Notes: generated by a model not told the origin, from the letters alone. DNA of 64,000 bases from Halichondria panicea (GCF_963675165.1 NC_087380.1:2037803-2101802), one strand, 5' to 3'; counted from the stretch's first letter, positions 32,980 to 44,621 are shown. Translations and numbers: made by a program.

Positions 32980-33095
32980 TGCATGAGTGCTTTATTGTTT
33001 GTTGTCCTGAGACAATGTTTGTGCACTTTCAATAGCCTAGGGCTGTGATAGTTTAGGAACTCCAGCAAATGGTGCATGTTGCCTTTGCTCCATTA
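32980..33095. repeat. Conserved spacer block, copy 5
   Basis: Matches copies 3 and 6 closely (GTTGTCCTGAGACAATG, CAATAGCCTAGGGCTGTGAT). Confidence 0.65.
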
Positions 33096-33245
33096 GTCAA
33101 TCTGTTCACTGTGTGCAGTGCACCTTAGTGATAACATGGAATGATTGATGCTATTTCATTGTACATTTATTTTGATACAACAATGCGCCTTATTTTGAAG
33201 TCATAAACCCATCCTCCCTCTGGAGATGGTTCTCGAGACATGCAT

Positions 33246-34035
33246 CATAGATACAAGAGGAAAAGGATTGGAAACGAGATCATGTGCGCTATCAATCCTA
33301 CAGTAAGCCCAGGAATTGATCTGCGTTTTATGTAAATGAGCGGCAAAGAAGGCATATTTGGAGCGATTCTTCGACTACTAAGGTAAGCTAAGTTGATTTA
33401 AGAGCATCACTGCATGCATTAATCATTGTTTTATGATATCCTGCATGGAGACTAGCAGAGGAGGTCCGACATTCGTGCATGAATCACTACAAGTGCTAGT
33501 GCATTTGGCCTGGACATATCACTTGACCCCAATGACCACAATGCACTGAACTTATAGTGATTCGTGCACGCATGTCGGACCTCCTCTGGGAGACTAGAGC
33601 CATGCAAACCTCTTGTAAGCACACAAAGTTTAAAAGATAGACTTTTTACCCAATTATTACACTTTGTGGGTAGTTAACTCACTCACAGTACTATTATAAA
33701 TTATAGGACTTGAAAACTGTACAACTAACACTTTGTCTTCTGCTGCACTGCATCGGCTAGTTTTTAAAATACTGCAGCATGGGTGGAGAAGAGAGCAAAC
33801 CTGTGCTGAGAGGATACCAATACTAGCTATATGTATAATTGTGTGCCTTACTAGCACCATAGATACAATGTTAGATCTTTATTTACCTATAACAATTTAT
33901 TTTTTTGCCATTTTGTGGTCTGTGTGTACACTATTAGTGTAAGCCACGCCCACCATACTTTCGTCTAACAAGGATAGTCTGTGCTAATTGAATTCACGTT
34001 ACATCGTTTCCAATCCTCTTCCTCTTGTATCTATG
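33246..34035. mobile_element. 790-base non-autonomous DNA transposon in SH2 relic
   Basis: Termini CATAGATACAAGAGGAAAAG... and ...CCTCTTGTATCTATG are 30-base inverted repeats with one mismatch. CATGCAT flanks both sides (33239-33245 and 34036-34042), and sister SH2-N copies at 20489 and 27046 show the uninterrupted site GAGACATGCTC. No transposase. The 7-8 base duplication would suit hAT-like elements (inference). Confidence 0.8.
33457..33587. repeat. Nested inverted repeat inside the 790-base element
   Basis: GAGGTCCGACATTCGTGCAT pairs with its inverted copy near 33556-33586 with few mismatches; the loop is about 65 bases. Probably a second small element inserted in the first, or its internal stem. 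Confidence 0.6.
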
Positions 34036-34303
34036 CATGCATGCTCACTGGTAAACCCAACAGGACCTTCCTGGTTCGACCCAAGGGCAATGTGGAGGAG
34101 TAGTCCTGACTCAACCAACCATGCCTTGTCACACACACACCACCATCAACATTCTGTAACTGCACATGTAATTATACAGGCCTAATTGGTACAAATATTA
34201 AACTGTACACTGCTTTGAAAATAACGATTTAGTACGTCTTGCATTCTAAATGAATTATGTATCTGATCTTCGATCACACTCTTTCCTCATTTTTTCTGTG
34301 CAG

Positions 34304-34496
34304 AGATGGAGGCAGGTTCAAAAGGATCCCCGTGTACAGAGACCCTGCTGGGGGGTATGGATTTGCACCACCATTCGAATTTGACTCTCTGCTCAGTTTA
34401 GTTCTGTACTATGCCACCAACACGATGGAGAAACACAACCCTGAACTAGAGACAATGCTTAGATACCCTGCATTCCATGTGGACAGGGGCCGTTAG
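34304..34496 (+). pseudogene. SH2 C-half exon, copy 4 (open to TAG)
   Basis: The only copy with an undamaged frame: DGGRFKRIPVYRDPAGGYG, FAPPFEFDSLLS, LVLYYATNTMEKHNPE, LETMLRYPAFHVDRGR, stop. Similar to the C-terminal half of the p85 N-terminal SH2 (RD-G-YGF, NP-L, LLYP). Its N-terminal partner is split by a transposon, so this is a relic, but it gives the best view of the family. Confidence 0.7.
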
Positions 34497-34590
34497 TAAC
34501 TGAACTAGCAGCTGTACAGTATCGTATGTGTATAGTGTAGGATTTCTTTCTGAGTACATGTGATGTATAATTAAATATGTATGTGGAGCA

Positions 34591-35839
34591 TGTACAGTGC
34601 AACAACCAAAGAGAGTAGATTTTTTTTTTTGGTACACATTTTTTACATTTTGTGGCATATCTTCTAAAGTAAAAGTGATATGATCTATTTGAGTGCAGGT
34701 ACTGAAAGTTCAACTATTGGCGCTTTCATTGGACCACCACCTGTTACATCACATGACATCATCAGTATAAAATGGCTGTCTGAAGATGTGTACTTCCGAA
34801 AATATGTTATTAATAGAAGTAGCTTATTTGTTTGAGTTAAGATCTGAAATTTGTTGTGCATGTACCTGAGTATATTGCTCATCTTTTGAGCTTCAACGGA
34901 AGTCTGGGCTACTAGTAAGTTCTGAGAAATACTGCATTTTGTTGTTTTTTGGTGGCAAATATGTTAGGAATACAACTTTCGATTTTATATTAGTTAAGGT
35001 CTGATTTTTGAGCAGCATGTACTACAATAGTGTACTTTTCATCTGTACTAACTTACAGGAGTTAGGCTAGCCTCTTCTTTGCTAGAGCGGCCCATCTTGT
35101 CAAAAACAGTGCTTTTTATGACTTTTGGGGTGATTTGGCTACGTAGTAAGCTCAATTACCACGCCCCTGTGACACAGAATGACCAACACCAACTGTGTAT
35201 TTGCAGGTAGACATCACATGACCTTTGGATGTAGCAAATAACAACAAGATGATTTGTGATGTCACAAATCAATGAATATCATTGCATACGTCAGCAAAAG
35301 TAGCAAAACGGAGCAAAATCACCATTTTTGACAAGAAGGGCCGCTCTAGCAAAGATGAGACTTGTCTAGCTCCTGTAAGTTAGTACAGATGAATTCTATG
35401 CTATTGTAGTACATGCTCCTCAAAAATCAGACCTTAACTAGCATAAAATCGAAAGTTGTATTCCTAACATATTTGCCACCAAAAAACAACAAAATTCAGT
35501 ATTTCTCAGAACTTACTAGCAGCCCAGACTTCCGTTGAAGCTCAAAAGATGAGCAATATAGTCAGGTACATACACAATAAATTTCAGATCTTAACTCAAA
35601 CAAATAAGCTACTTCTATTCCTAACATATTTTCGGAGGTACACATCTTCAGACAGCCATTTCATAGTGATGATGTCATATGATGTAACAGGTGGTGGTCT
35701 AATGGAAGCGCCAATAATTGAACTTTCAGTACCTGCACTCAAATAGATCATATCACTTTTACTTCAGAAGATATGCCACAAAATGTGAAAAAAAATAATA
35801 TAAAAAAAAATCTACTCTCTTTGGTTGTTGCACTGTACA
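34591..35839. mobile_element. 1.25-kb foldback MITE with TA target site
   Basis: Two arms of about 540 bases (34591-35133 and 35313-35839) are near-perfect inverted copies around a loop of about 180 bases. Ends are TA-CAGTGCAACAACC and GGTTGTTGCACTG-TA. Empty sites in the sister upstream blocks (GCATGTACACTTTTGATG near 7460 and 27660) show insertion into one TA that was duplicated. CAGTGC ends plus TA fit Tc1/mariner-type movement. The mirror open frames in the arms are not genes. Confidence 0.85.
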
Positions 35840-35904
35840 TTATTTTGATGTGTGTGGAAATTCATTGCAATGATAATTTCAGACTTCCTGTTGTCATCAT
35901 AATT
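35840..35904 (+). promoter_or_regulatory. Conserved block upstream of gene E start
   Basis: TGTGTGGAAATTCATTGCAATG and CAGACTTCCTGTTGTCATC, as before the other genes; the foldback MITE separates it from the rest of the ancestral upstream sequence. Confidence 0.25.
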
Positions 35905-35967
35905 ATTACCAAAAATTCATTTTAACTCTTGACTCAACTAATTTAGAGCATGTGCACAAAGACAGGC

Positions 35968-36533
35968 ATGAAGAAGAAGTTACAAGGTGACTGTGTCTCT
36001 TGGCTGGTCCTTTTGACTGGAGCTGCTCAGCTCCTACTAGTGTGTGGAGAGGGTATGTTTAACCATGGTCATATACTAGTCTAGTAGTATTATGGTTTAA
36101 CCTGGTTAAACTAATATAATTTTATAGTCTATACTAACAGAGTGTGCTTATAGCCAGTGCATGCATGCAGGAGTGTACCTGTCCTCGGGATCGACCAAAA
36201 TTAACAACAAGACTGAGATCATCATCACTGACATCGGAGAGGATGGTGGTCTCCCTTCTCTCACCTGTCACACTGACCTCACTACCTGCTGTAGAAGTAT
36301 GACTGACAACAATGGTAATGGATCACTAGGACAGTGGATGTATCCTACTGGGAGTGTGATACTGGGCAATGGTGCCTCACTGGCTGCTGGACAGAAGTTT
36401 TACGTGAAAAGGAATGCTCCCCAACTCATCAAGCTAAACCGTAGAGAGATTAACAACCCCCTCACTCCAACCGGGTCCTATTGTTGCACTGTACCAACTA
36501 CTGGAGGAGAAATGACCCTCTGTGCTAACCTGG
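35968..36533 (+). CDS. Gene E exons: signal peptide and N-terminal V-type Ig-like module
   Basis: Exon 35968-36052 codes for MKKKLQGDC plus a hydrophobic core. Exon 36171-36533 codes for the Ig-like module with LTCHTDLTTCC, GQWMYPTG, TGSYCC and LCANLG. The F module differs by one residue (M to I near its end), and the intron between the two exons looks identical in both genes. Confidence 0.85.
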
Positions 36534-39500
36534 GTAAGTAATTCTGCATGTAATTTTCACTACTCCATTCTATTCACAACACCCTTCCAGTTGTGTGCCT
36601 GTCTCTCCCTCCTCTGACCAATGGAATAGTCTCATACAACGACTCAACACTGGGTCTGTACACTGTGGCCACACACTCCTGTGACACTGGATACACTCTC
36701 AATGGAGACACCACTAGGACTTGTGGGAATGATGGAATGTGGAGTGAGCCAGCTCCATCCTCCTGTGAACGTAAGTGGAACACTGTTTATGACATTCTTT
36801 TTTTGAGTGTACCTTATTACAGGTATCTGCTCTGACTTACCCTTACTGACCAATGGGATGATCTTCTACTCTGGTACTGGATCCGCTAACAACAGACCAG
36901 TGGACACTGTGGCCACCTTCAGCTGTGACACTGGATACACTCTCAATGGAGGCGCTACTAAGACTTGTGAGAGTGATGGAATGTGGAGTGGGTTAGATCC
37001 AGTGTGTCAGCGTAAGTGAAATGGAATGTAGACATTCTTTATTGAGTATACCTACTTCTCTACAGGTATCTGCTCTGACTTACCCTTACTAACTAATGGG
37101 ATAATCTTCTACTCTGGTACTGGATCCACTAACAACAGACCGGTGGACACTGTGGCCATCTTCAGCTGTGACACTGGATACACTCTCAATGGAGGCGCTA
37201 CTAAGACTTGTGAGAGTGATGGAATGTGGAGTGGGTTAGATCCAGTGTGTCAGCGTAAGTGGAATGGAATGTGGACATTCTTTATTGAGTATACCTAATT
37301 CTCTACAGGTATCTGCTCTGACTTACCCTTACTGACCAATGGGATGATCTCTTACTTTGGTACTGGATCCGCTAACAAGAGAACAGTGGACACTGTGGCC
37401 ACCTTCAGCTGTGACACTGGATACACTCTCAATGGAGGCACTACTAAGACTTGTGAGAGTGATGGAATGTGGAGTGGGTTAGATCCAGTCTGTCAGCGTA
37501 AGTGGAATGGAATGTAAACATCTTTTTTGAATGTACCCTCTTCTCTACAGGTATCTGCTCTGACTTACCCTCACTGACCAATGGGATGATCTCCTACAGT
37601 GGTGCTGGATCCACTAACTACAGACCAGTGGACACTGTGGCCACCTTCAGCTGTGACACTGGATACACTCTCAATGAAGACGCTACTAAGACTTGTGGGA
37701 GTGATGGAATGTGGAGTGGGCTAGATCCAGTCTGTCAGCGTAAGTGGAATGGAATGTGGACATTCTTTTTTGAATGTACCCTCTTCTCTACAGGTATCTG
37801 CTCTGACTTACCCTTACTGACCAATGGGATGATCTTCTACTCTGGTACTGGATCCGCTAACAAGAGAACAGTGGACACTGTGGCCATCTTCAGCTGTGAC
37901 ACTGGATACACTCTCAATGGAGGCGCTACTAAGACTTGTGAGAGTGATGGAATGTGGAGTGGGTTAGATCCAGTGTGTCAGCGTAAGTGGAATGGAATGT
38001 GGACATTCTTTATTGAGTGTACCTAATTCTCTACAGGTATCTGCTCTGACTTAACATTACTGACCAATGGGATGATCTCTTACTTTGGTACTGGATCCAC
38101 TAACAACAGACCAGTGGACACTGTGGCCACCTTCAGCTGTGACACTGGATACACTCTCAATGGAGGCACTACTAAGACTTGTGAGAGTGATGGAATGTGG
38201 AGTGGGTTAGATCCAGTGTGTCAGCGTAAGTGGAATGGAATGTGGACATTCTTTATTGAGTATACCTAATTCTCTACAGGTATCTGCTCTGACTTACCTT
38301 TACTGACCAATGGGATGATCTCTTACTTTGGTACTGGATCCGCTAACAAGAGAACAATGGACACTGTGGCCACCTTCAGCTGTGATACTGGATACACTCT
38401 CAATGGAGGCACTAATAAGACTTGTGAGAGTGATGGAATGTGGAGTGGGTTAGATCCAGTCTGTCAGCGTAAGTGGAATGGAATGTAAACATCTTTTTTG
38501 AATGTACCCTCTTCTCTACAGGTATCTGCTCTGACTTACCCTCACTGACCAATGGGATGATCTCCTACAGTGGTGCTGGATCCACTAACAACAGACCAGT
38601 GGACACTGTGGCCACCTTCAGCTGTGACACTGGATACACTCTCAATGAAGACGCTACTAAGACTTGTGGGAGTGATGGAATGTGGAGTGGGCTAGATCCA
38701 GTCTGTCAGCGTAAGTGGAATGGAATGTGGACATTCTTTTTTGAATGTACCCTCTTCTCTACAGGTATCTGCTCTGACTTACCCTTACTGACCAATGGGA
38801 TGATCTTCTACTCTGGTACTGGATCCGCTAACAAGAGAACAGTGGACACTGTGGCCATCTTCAGCTGTGACACTGGATACACTCTCAATGGAGACGCTAC
38901 TAAGACTTGTGAGAGTGATGGAATGTGGAGTGGGTTAGATCCAGTCTGTCAGCGTAAGTGGAATGGAATGTGGACATTCGTTATTGAGTGTACCTAATTC
39001 TCTACAGGTATCTGCTCTGACTTACCATTACTGACCAATGGGATGATCTCTTACTTTGGTACTGGATCCACTAACAACAGACCAGTGGACACTGTGGCCA
39101 CCTTCAGCTGTGACACTGGATACACTCTCAATGGAGGCACTACTAAGACTTGTGAGAGTGATGGAATGTGGAGTGGGTTAGATCCAGTGTGTCAGCGTAA
39201 GTGGAATGGAATGTGGACATTTTTTTTTGAATGTACCCTCTTCTCTACAGGTATCTGCTCTGACTTACCCTTACTGACCAATGGGATGATCTTCTACTCT
39301 GGTACTGGATCTGCTAACAAGAGAACAGTGGACACTGTGGCCATCTTCAGCTGTGACACTGGATACACTCTCAATGGAGGCGCTACTAAGACTTGTGAGA
39401 GTGATGGAATGTGGAGTGGGTTAGATCCAGTGTGTCAGCGTAAGTGGAATGGAATGTGGACATTCTTTATTGAGTGTACCTAATTCTCTACAGGTATCTG

Positions 39501-41595
39501 CTCTGACTTACCATTACTGACCAATGGGATGATCTCTTACTTTGGTACTGGATCCACTAACAACATACCAGTGGACACTGTGGCCACCTTCAGCTGTGAC
39601 ACTGGATACACTCTCAATGGAGGCACTACTAAGACTTGTGAGAGTGATGGAATGTGGAGTGGGTTAGATCCAGTGTGTCAGCGTAAGTGGAATGGAATGT
39701 GGACATTCTTTATTGAGTATACCTAATTCTCTACAGGTATCTGCTCTGACTTACCTTTACTGACCAATGGGATGATCTCTTACTTTGGTACTGGATCCGC
39801 TAACAAGAGAACAGTGGACACTGTGGCCACCTTCAGCTGTGACACTGGATACACTCTCAATGGAGGCACTACTAAGACTTGTGAGAGTGATGGAATGTGG
39901 AGTGGGTTAGATCCAGTGTGTCAGCGTAAGTGGAATGGAATGTAAACATCTTTTTTGAATGTACCCTCTTCTCTACAGGTATCTGCTCTGACTTACCCTT
40001 ACTGACCAATGGGATGATCTCCTACAGTGGTGCTGGATCCACTAACAACAGACCAGTGGACACTGTGGCCACCTTCAGCTGTGACACTGGATACACTCTC
40101 AATGGAGGCGCTACTAAGACTTGTGGGAGTGATGGAATGTGGAGTGGGCTAGATCCAGTCTGTCAGCGTAAGTGGAATGGAATGTGGACATTCTTTTTTG
40201 AATGTACCCTCTTCTCTACAGGTATCTGCTCTGACTTACTCTTACTGACCAATGGGATGATCTTCTACTCTGGTACTGGATCCGCTAACAAGAGAACAGT
40301 GGACACTGTGGCCATCTTCAGCTGTGACACTGGATACACTCTCAATGGAGGCACTACTAAGACTTGTGAGAGTGATGGAATGTGGAGTGGGTTAGATCCA
40401 GTTTGTCAGCGTAAGTGGAATGGAATGTGGACATTCTTTATTGAGTGTACCTAATTCTCTACAGGTATCTGCTCTGACTTACCCTTACTGACCAATGGGA
40501 TGATCTCCTACAATGGTGGTGGATCCACTAACAACAGACCAGTGGACACTGTGGCCACCTTCAGCTGTGACACTGGATACACTCTCAATGGAGGCGTTAA
40601 TAAGACTTGTGAGAGTGATGGAATGTGGAGTGGGTTAGATCCAATATGTGAAGGTCATAATTATTAGTTGAGTGGTAGTACATGCACCGTGACTCCTGAG
40701 CTTATTCCTACAGTCATTATATGTCCTCTTCTACCGGCCATTACCAATGGCACCATCTCCTACTCTCCTGATGTCACCCCTGACCATGACCTGGGAACTA
40801 AGGCAACCTACACTTGTGAGGCTGGGTTCTATCTTGACGGTAATGAGGTACAAGTGTGTATGGATGATGATGGAATGGACGCCATTGGAGTGTGGAGTGG
40901 TCAGGAGCCAAGATGTGTCCGTAAGTTATCAACAAGGGTGCATGTATAGGTACTGTAACCCTAATATGCACGTGTTTGGTCATATGCAATTAACTTATCA
41001 CAGCCATCACTTAATTGTCTCCTTGTTCCTCCCCACACTTCAATATCCTCGCACCAGTTCACTTTTCCCCTATGGAACACAAGCAATTTACTCCAATAAT
41101 AATTGTATTGTCCGCAGGTATCACATGTTCTGCTCTCATTAATGTTATTAATGGGTCCATCAGTTACCCTAGTGGTACTACTGCACCATATGACTATGGA
41201 ACGACAGCTACTTTTCAATGCAACATTGGACATGTGTTAATAAGTAGAGACAGAGTGAGGACCTGTACTGGTGATGGTAGTACTCCTAGTAGTCTGTGGG
41301 ATGGTGCTGCTCCTCAATGTCCACGTATGTTATTATTGCATTATCATATCACATGATAATGTACACACACAGCTGTGGACTGTGGGACTCCTCCGTCTAT
41401 TACCAATGGATCTCCTGGGATACCAACAACCACAACATTCACAGGGACAGTGATCTACAGCTGTAATGATGGCTATGCACTCTTTGGGATTGCTACAATT
41501 ACTTGTCAGGCAAATGCCACCTGGAGCAAACCACCAGAATGTAGAGGTACATTCATTGTTATACCACGGTGCGCATGCGCAAGCGAGGTATATGG

Positions 41596-41656
<61 letters not shown>

Positions 41657-44621
41657 CGTGTGCGTAGACTGTTAGAGCTGTTTAAAGATCAATCAATCAA
41701 GTGCAAGTAAGAGTTTCTATAGGCTTCTAGTCATGTATTTTTGGATTTTAATGCGTGGATTGGCAAAATAATGTTTAAAACAATGTTTCATTCTGCTAGT
41801 TTTGCTTACTTGGAATAACATTGCCTTTCAGAAGAGTGGGTAGCAAAACTTGTTCACCTAGTGTTGCTACTTAGTAGCTAGCTCTGCACTAGTCTGCACT
41901 AGAACACTAGCTATTGGTAGCTGCAAGGCTCTGCCGATACAGCCATTAATTTTAGGCACCAATCGTTTTTGTTTTTTACTGAGTGTTGCTACTTAGTAGT
42001 TAGCTGCTATTGGTAGCTGCAAGAGTGAGAAGAGAGCTGCAAGGGTCTATAGCTGCTGATGCAGCCATTAATTTTAGACTTTAATGTTTGGTTTTAACAA
42101 CAATCATGGTCGACATTTACGGTAGAACCTCACTAATCCGGACCGTTAAAACCACGAACAATTATACCCTCGAAATATACCCGCATACGGTATTACAAAA
42201 ATTTACCTGGTATAATCATGGCTTGTATTGTATTGAGTAGTAGCTACATATACTGAACAAATAATTATAGCGGTTTACTGTGAGCCGGCCCTTACAGTTT
42301 CATTGCATGTACATATAAATTACAGGCACTACAACTTCACTGGTCTGTACTGATCTGATGGATCTAGTCAATGGAAGTATTTCTTATGATATGGAGGTCA
42401 CTGCCAACAGACCAATGGACACTGTGGCCACCTACACCTGTAACCCTGGCTACACTCTCAATGGAAGCACTACCAGGATTTGTGGAAGTGATGGATTGTG
42501 GAGTGGATCAGATCCAACGTGTGAAGGTTGGTGGCAATACGTTAACACTGTGTTGAGCAAGAATAGTAACAAGTTGTTTCTCCTACAGCTCTTATGTGTC
42601 CTCCTCCACCGACCATTACCAATGTCACCATCTCCTACTCTCCTGATGTCACCCCTGACTATGACCTGGGAACTGAGGCAACCTACACTTGTGAGGCTGG
42701 GTTCTATCTTGAGGGTAATGAGGTACGATTGTGTATGGATGATGATGGAAGGGACGCCATTGGAGTGTGGAGTGGTCAAGAGCCAAGCTGTGTCCGTAAG
42801 TCACTATACATTTCGTCATACATATAAACTTTTCTTATACTCACAGCCATTCAGTGTCCTCCTCTTAAACAAATTGGCAATGGTTCCATCACCTACACTC
42901 CCGACACTACACGTGCACCTGTCTATGATCTGGGCACTGTCGCTACCTATGCCTGTGATACTGGATTTATTCTGGAACTCTCCCTGGGTGGATCTGAGAT
43001 GAGAACGTGCGTGGATGATGATGGACTGGATGCTATTGGAATGTTTGATAGACAGGCTCCAAGATGTGTCCGCCGTAAGTAATAATTGATGGTACATAAA
43101 TTAATGTATGTAGCATATTAATAATTAGATATAATAATAGTGTCACTGTGCTTTTATTTTCCCCCTCCTTTATTCTCAATACAGCTATCGGGTGTCTTGT
43201 TTTGCCCGTTTTCGCCAATGGAATAATCACTTATGCCACAGACATGACCCCTGATTTTGACCTTGGTACTACAGCAACTTATAGCTGCAATGATGGCTAC
43301 AATTTAGATCTCTCTACTGGTGTTGAAGTAAGGGTCTGCATTGACGATGGAAACAATGATGCGTTTAGTGACCAGGAGCCTGCTTGTGTTCGTAAGTACT
43401 AGATCTCTTTTCATCTGAACATACATGTACATAAACAAATTCAAGCTACCAAATTCGCTTGAATTAGGCAATCCAACTAAAGTTATGGGTGCCCAACAAC
43501 AAAGCCTGTATGATGTAATTGTAGTGTGTGTTTCACAAAGGCTAGTATCCTCCCGTATTACATATCCCTGATCATAATTTTGTGTTAATTTACAAAATAC
43601 CGGAAGAAGCTGCTTCTTGTTTCCCCAGCTGTCCCTTCTCCTGTACGCTCAGTGTTGTTCCAACTCAGACTCACCAACATCAACAACTGTCCTGACTGGG
43701 TGGTGAGTGCTACTATACAAAAATTCCCGACCGAAGCAGTGGTATTATTTATCTCTCTATATAGGACCAGGATGGGAGGATAGAAGCTGTAATGAATGCG
43801 TTTGCTGTCGAGGTGAAGAGTTATTGTGGGTGTGGTTTCTCAAGCATGGTCATGACTGCCCCTCTCTTCCGCTGCTTCCCTGGGTCAAGCACAGCTGTCA
43901 CATTCCGAGCCACTCTAACTGATTCCAGGCTCCTGACTCCCATACAGGACTGGATACAAACCAATGGATTCCTTCCCATTCAGAATGTACTGATGGAGGT
44001 GGACAAGTCTTGTCAGGTGGAGATAGCAAGCCTTGCAGACACAGAGTGCAGCAACCAGCCTACAGCTGCAGGGAGCAGTGACATTACCGCTGTGGTCGGT
44101 GGAGTGGTGGGAGGAGTCCTTATTATTGTAGTGGGCGTTACAATTGTTGTTATAGTGATTGCTGTACTGGTGTTCAAGAGCAGGAGAGAGAGGCTTACAG
44201 TCAACAAAACAACGAAGTGAGTTTTATTAACCCTCTTCTATACAGCTGAATTATGTATACATACAAAACTATCTTGCATTCCTCCCCCTCCAGACATGAT
44301 CTACCACCAGTGTTGCTAAAGGGTGTGGTCAGTACTGGTGAAATACAACCATACGAGATGATGGAAATGGGTCACGAATACGAGGAAGTGTCCAAGTTCC
44401 AACGAGCCGTCGGAGGAGAGTATGAGATCATTGGATCACCCTCACAGACAACTGACTCCGAGAGTAAGGCTCCTACAAAGACCGAGTCATCACCACCCAC
44501 TCCACCAATACCACAACCCTCACAAGCAACTGAGTCTGCCAGAAATGATATTGAGTTCACAGAGTGCGTTGCTTACAGCACGACCACCCACAGTTGCCCC
44601 CCACAGCCTACAAGCTTATGA
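35968..44621 (+). CDS. Gene E: receptor with 24 CCP modules and tyrosine-motif tail
   Basis: Twenty-nine exons, one frame of about 1978 residues: 35968-36052, 36171-36533, 36591-36770, sixteen 189-base exons between 36823 and 40653, 40714-40920, 41118-41324, 41373-41546, 42326-42526, 42589-42795, 42847-43074, 43185-43391, 43629-43702, 43765-44216, 44294-44621. Order: signal peptide, V-type Ig-like, 24 CCP, membrane-proximal domain, helix, tail. From the signal-peptide exon to about 41372 it is nearly identical, introns included, to gene F, apart from five extra CCP units. Unlike B, C and F it has no Ig block after the CCPs. Probably the activating partner of F (inference). Confidence 0.85.
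36823..40653 (+). CDS. Gene E CCP array: 16 tandem exon-intron units
   Basis: Exons start at 36823, 37066, 37309, 37551, 37794, 38037, 38280, 38522, 38765, 39008, 39251, 39494, 39737, 39979, 40222 and 40465, each 189 bases, separated by 53- or 54-base introns. Every unit encodes one CCP: ICSDLP, TNGM or TNGI, FSCDTGYTLN, KTC, GMWSGLDPVC. Four variants recur in the order A-B-C-D (A: SGAGSTN with KTCGSD; B: SGTGSANKRTVDTVAIF; C: FGTGSTNN; D: FGTGSANKR), giving the pattern ABCD ABC BCD AB with three odd leading units and one terminal unit. Exon symmetry lets units be added or lost without frame damage. Confidence 0.88.
40714..41546 (+). CDS. Gene E exons: three CCP modules after the array
   Basis: Exons 40714-40920 (DLGTKATY type), 41118-41324 (YDYGTTAT type) and 41373-41546 (DCGTPPSI type). 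The first two are nearly identical to F 53793-54403; the third begins to diverge from F (54452-54625), which marks the right edge of the recent E/F homogenised tract. Confidence 0.83.
41003..41095 (+). pseudogene. Decayed CCP exon in gene E intron
   Basis: After TCACAG: a degraded copy of the YGTQ-type CCP start (PYGTQAIYS recognisable) with TAA in the first codons and no second half. The same relic is in F at 54082-54174. Confidence 0.55.
41547..42325. other. Gene E intron with dispersed repeat and TG tract
   Basis: Holds a copy of the repeat seen at 12194-12742 (41564 to about 42112), a (TG)n tract from about 41597 to 41651, and a fragment of the GGGTATATTTCGAGGG-type MITE end near 42164-42190. 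In F the Ig block starts 61 bases after the corresponding CCP exon, so this intron marks where E and F differ in architecture. Confidence 0.6.
42326..43391 (+). CDS. Gene E exons: last four CCP modules
   Basis: Exons 42326-42526, 42589-42795, 42847-43074 and 43185-43391. The first is the intact counterpart of the broken gene A exon 4136-4293 and the second of A 4351-4560, so E and A share their 3' halves. The third has three extra bases at its donor (CGCCGTAAGT). The fourth lacks the usual tryptophan region (AFSDQEPAC). Confidence 0.82.
43629..44216 (+). CDS. Gene E exons: membrane-proximal Cys domain and helix
   Basis: Exons 43629-43702 and 43765-44216, very close to gene A 4722-5314 ([26 protein letters not shown]). 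The Val/Ile/Gly helix starts after GSSDITA and is followed by KSRRER. Confidence 0.82.
44294..44621 (+). CDS. Gene E cytoplasmic tail with YEMM, YEEV and YEII motifs
   Basis: Tail exon ending TGA with YEMM (YxxM), YEEV, ten residues, YEII and AYSTT. It is the counterpart of the phosphatase tail in F. Two Pro-rich motifs (PTPPIP) lie between. Confidence 0.82.

Larger units (their letters stand above)
33222..34156 (+). pseudogene. SH2 N-half exon, copy 4, split by a transposon
   Basis: 33222-33245 encodes GDGSRD; the exon resumes at 34043 with MLTGKPN and FLVRPKGNVEE, then an in-frame TAG. The 790 bases between are a MITE-like element with a 7-base target duplication. Both the insertion and the stop inactivate this copy. 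Confidence 0.75.
30996..35967. other. Spacer D-E: relics of a lost unit and two MITEs
   Basis: Almost 5 kb without an intact gene. In order: orphan Ig exon relic (31401-31551), a short CA repeat (about 31999-32020), AT-rich sequence, short acidic exon relic (32626-32712), conserved block (32980-33095), SH2-N relic split by a 790-base element, SH2-C exon (34304-34496), foldback element (34591-35839) and the upstream block of gene E. Confidence 0.6.

Noticed and set aside
34685-35746. Two 65-residue frames of almost the same sequence on opposite strands
   Set aside because: They are mirror readings of the two arms of the foldback element; no domain and no splice context.
36823-40653. Regular repeat array that could suggest CRISPR or satellite DNA
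   Set aside because: Each unit is a CCP exon with splice sites and a conserved reading frame; there are no short identical repeats with unique spacers.
41003-41095. Possible additional CCP exon in genes E and F (also 54082-54174)
   Set aside because: TAA in the first codons, missing second half and no donor; treated as a relic.
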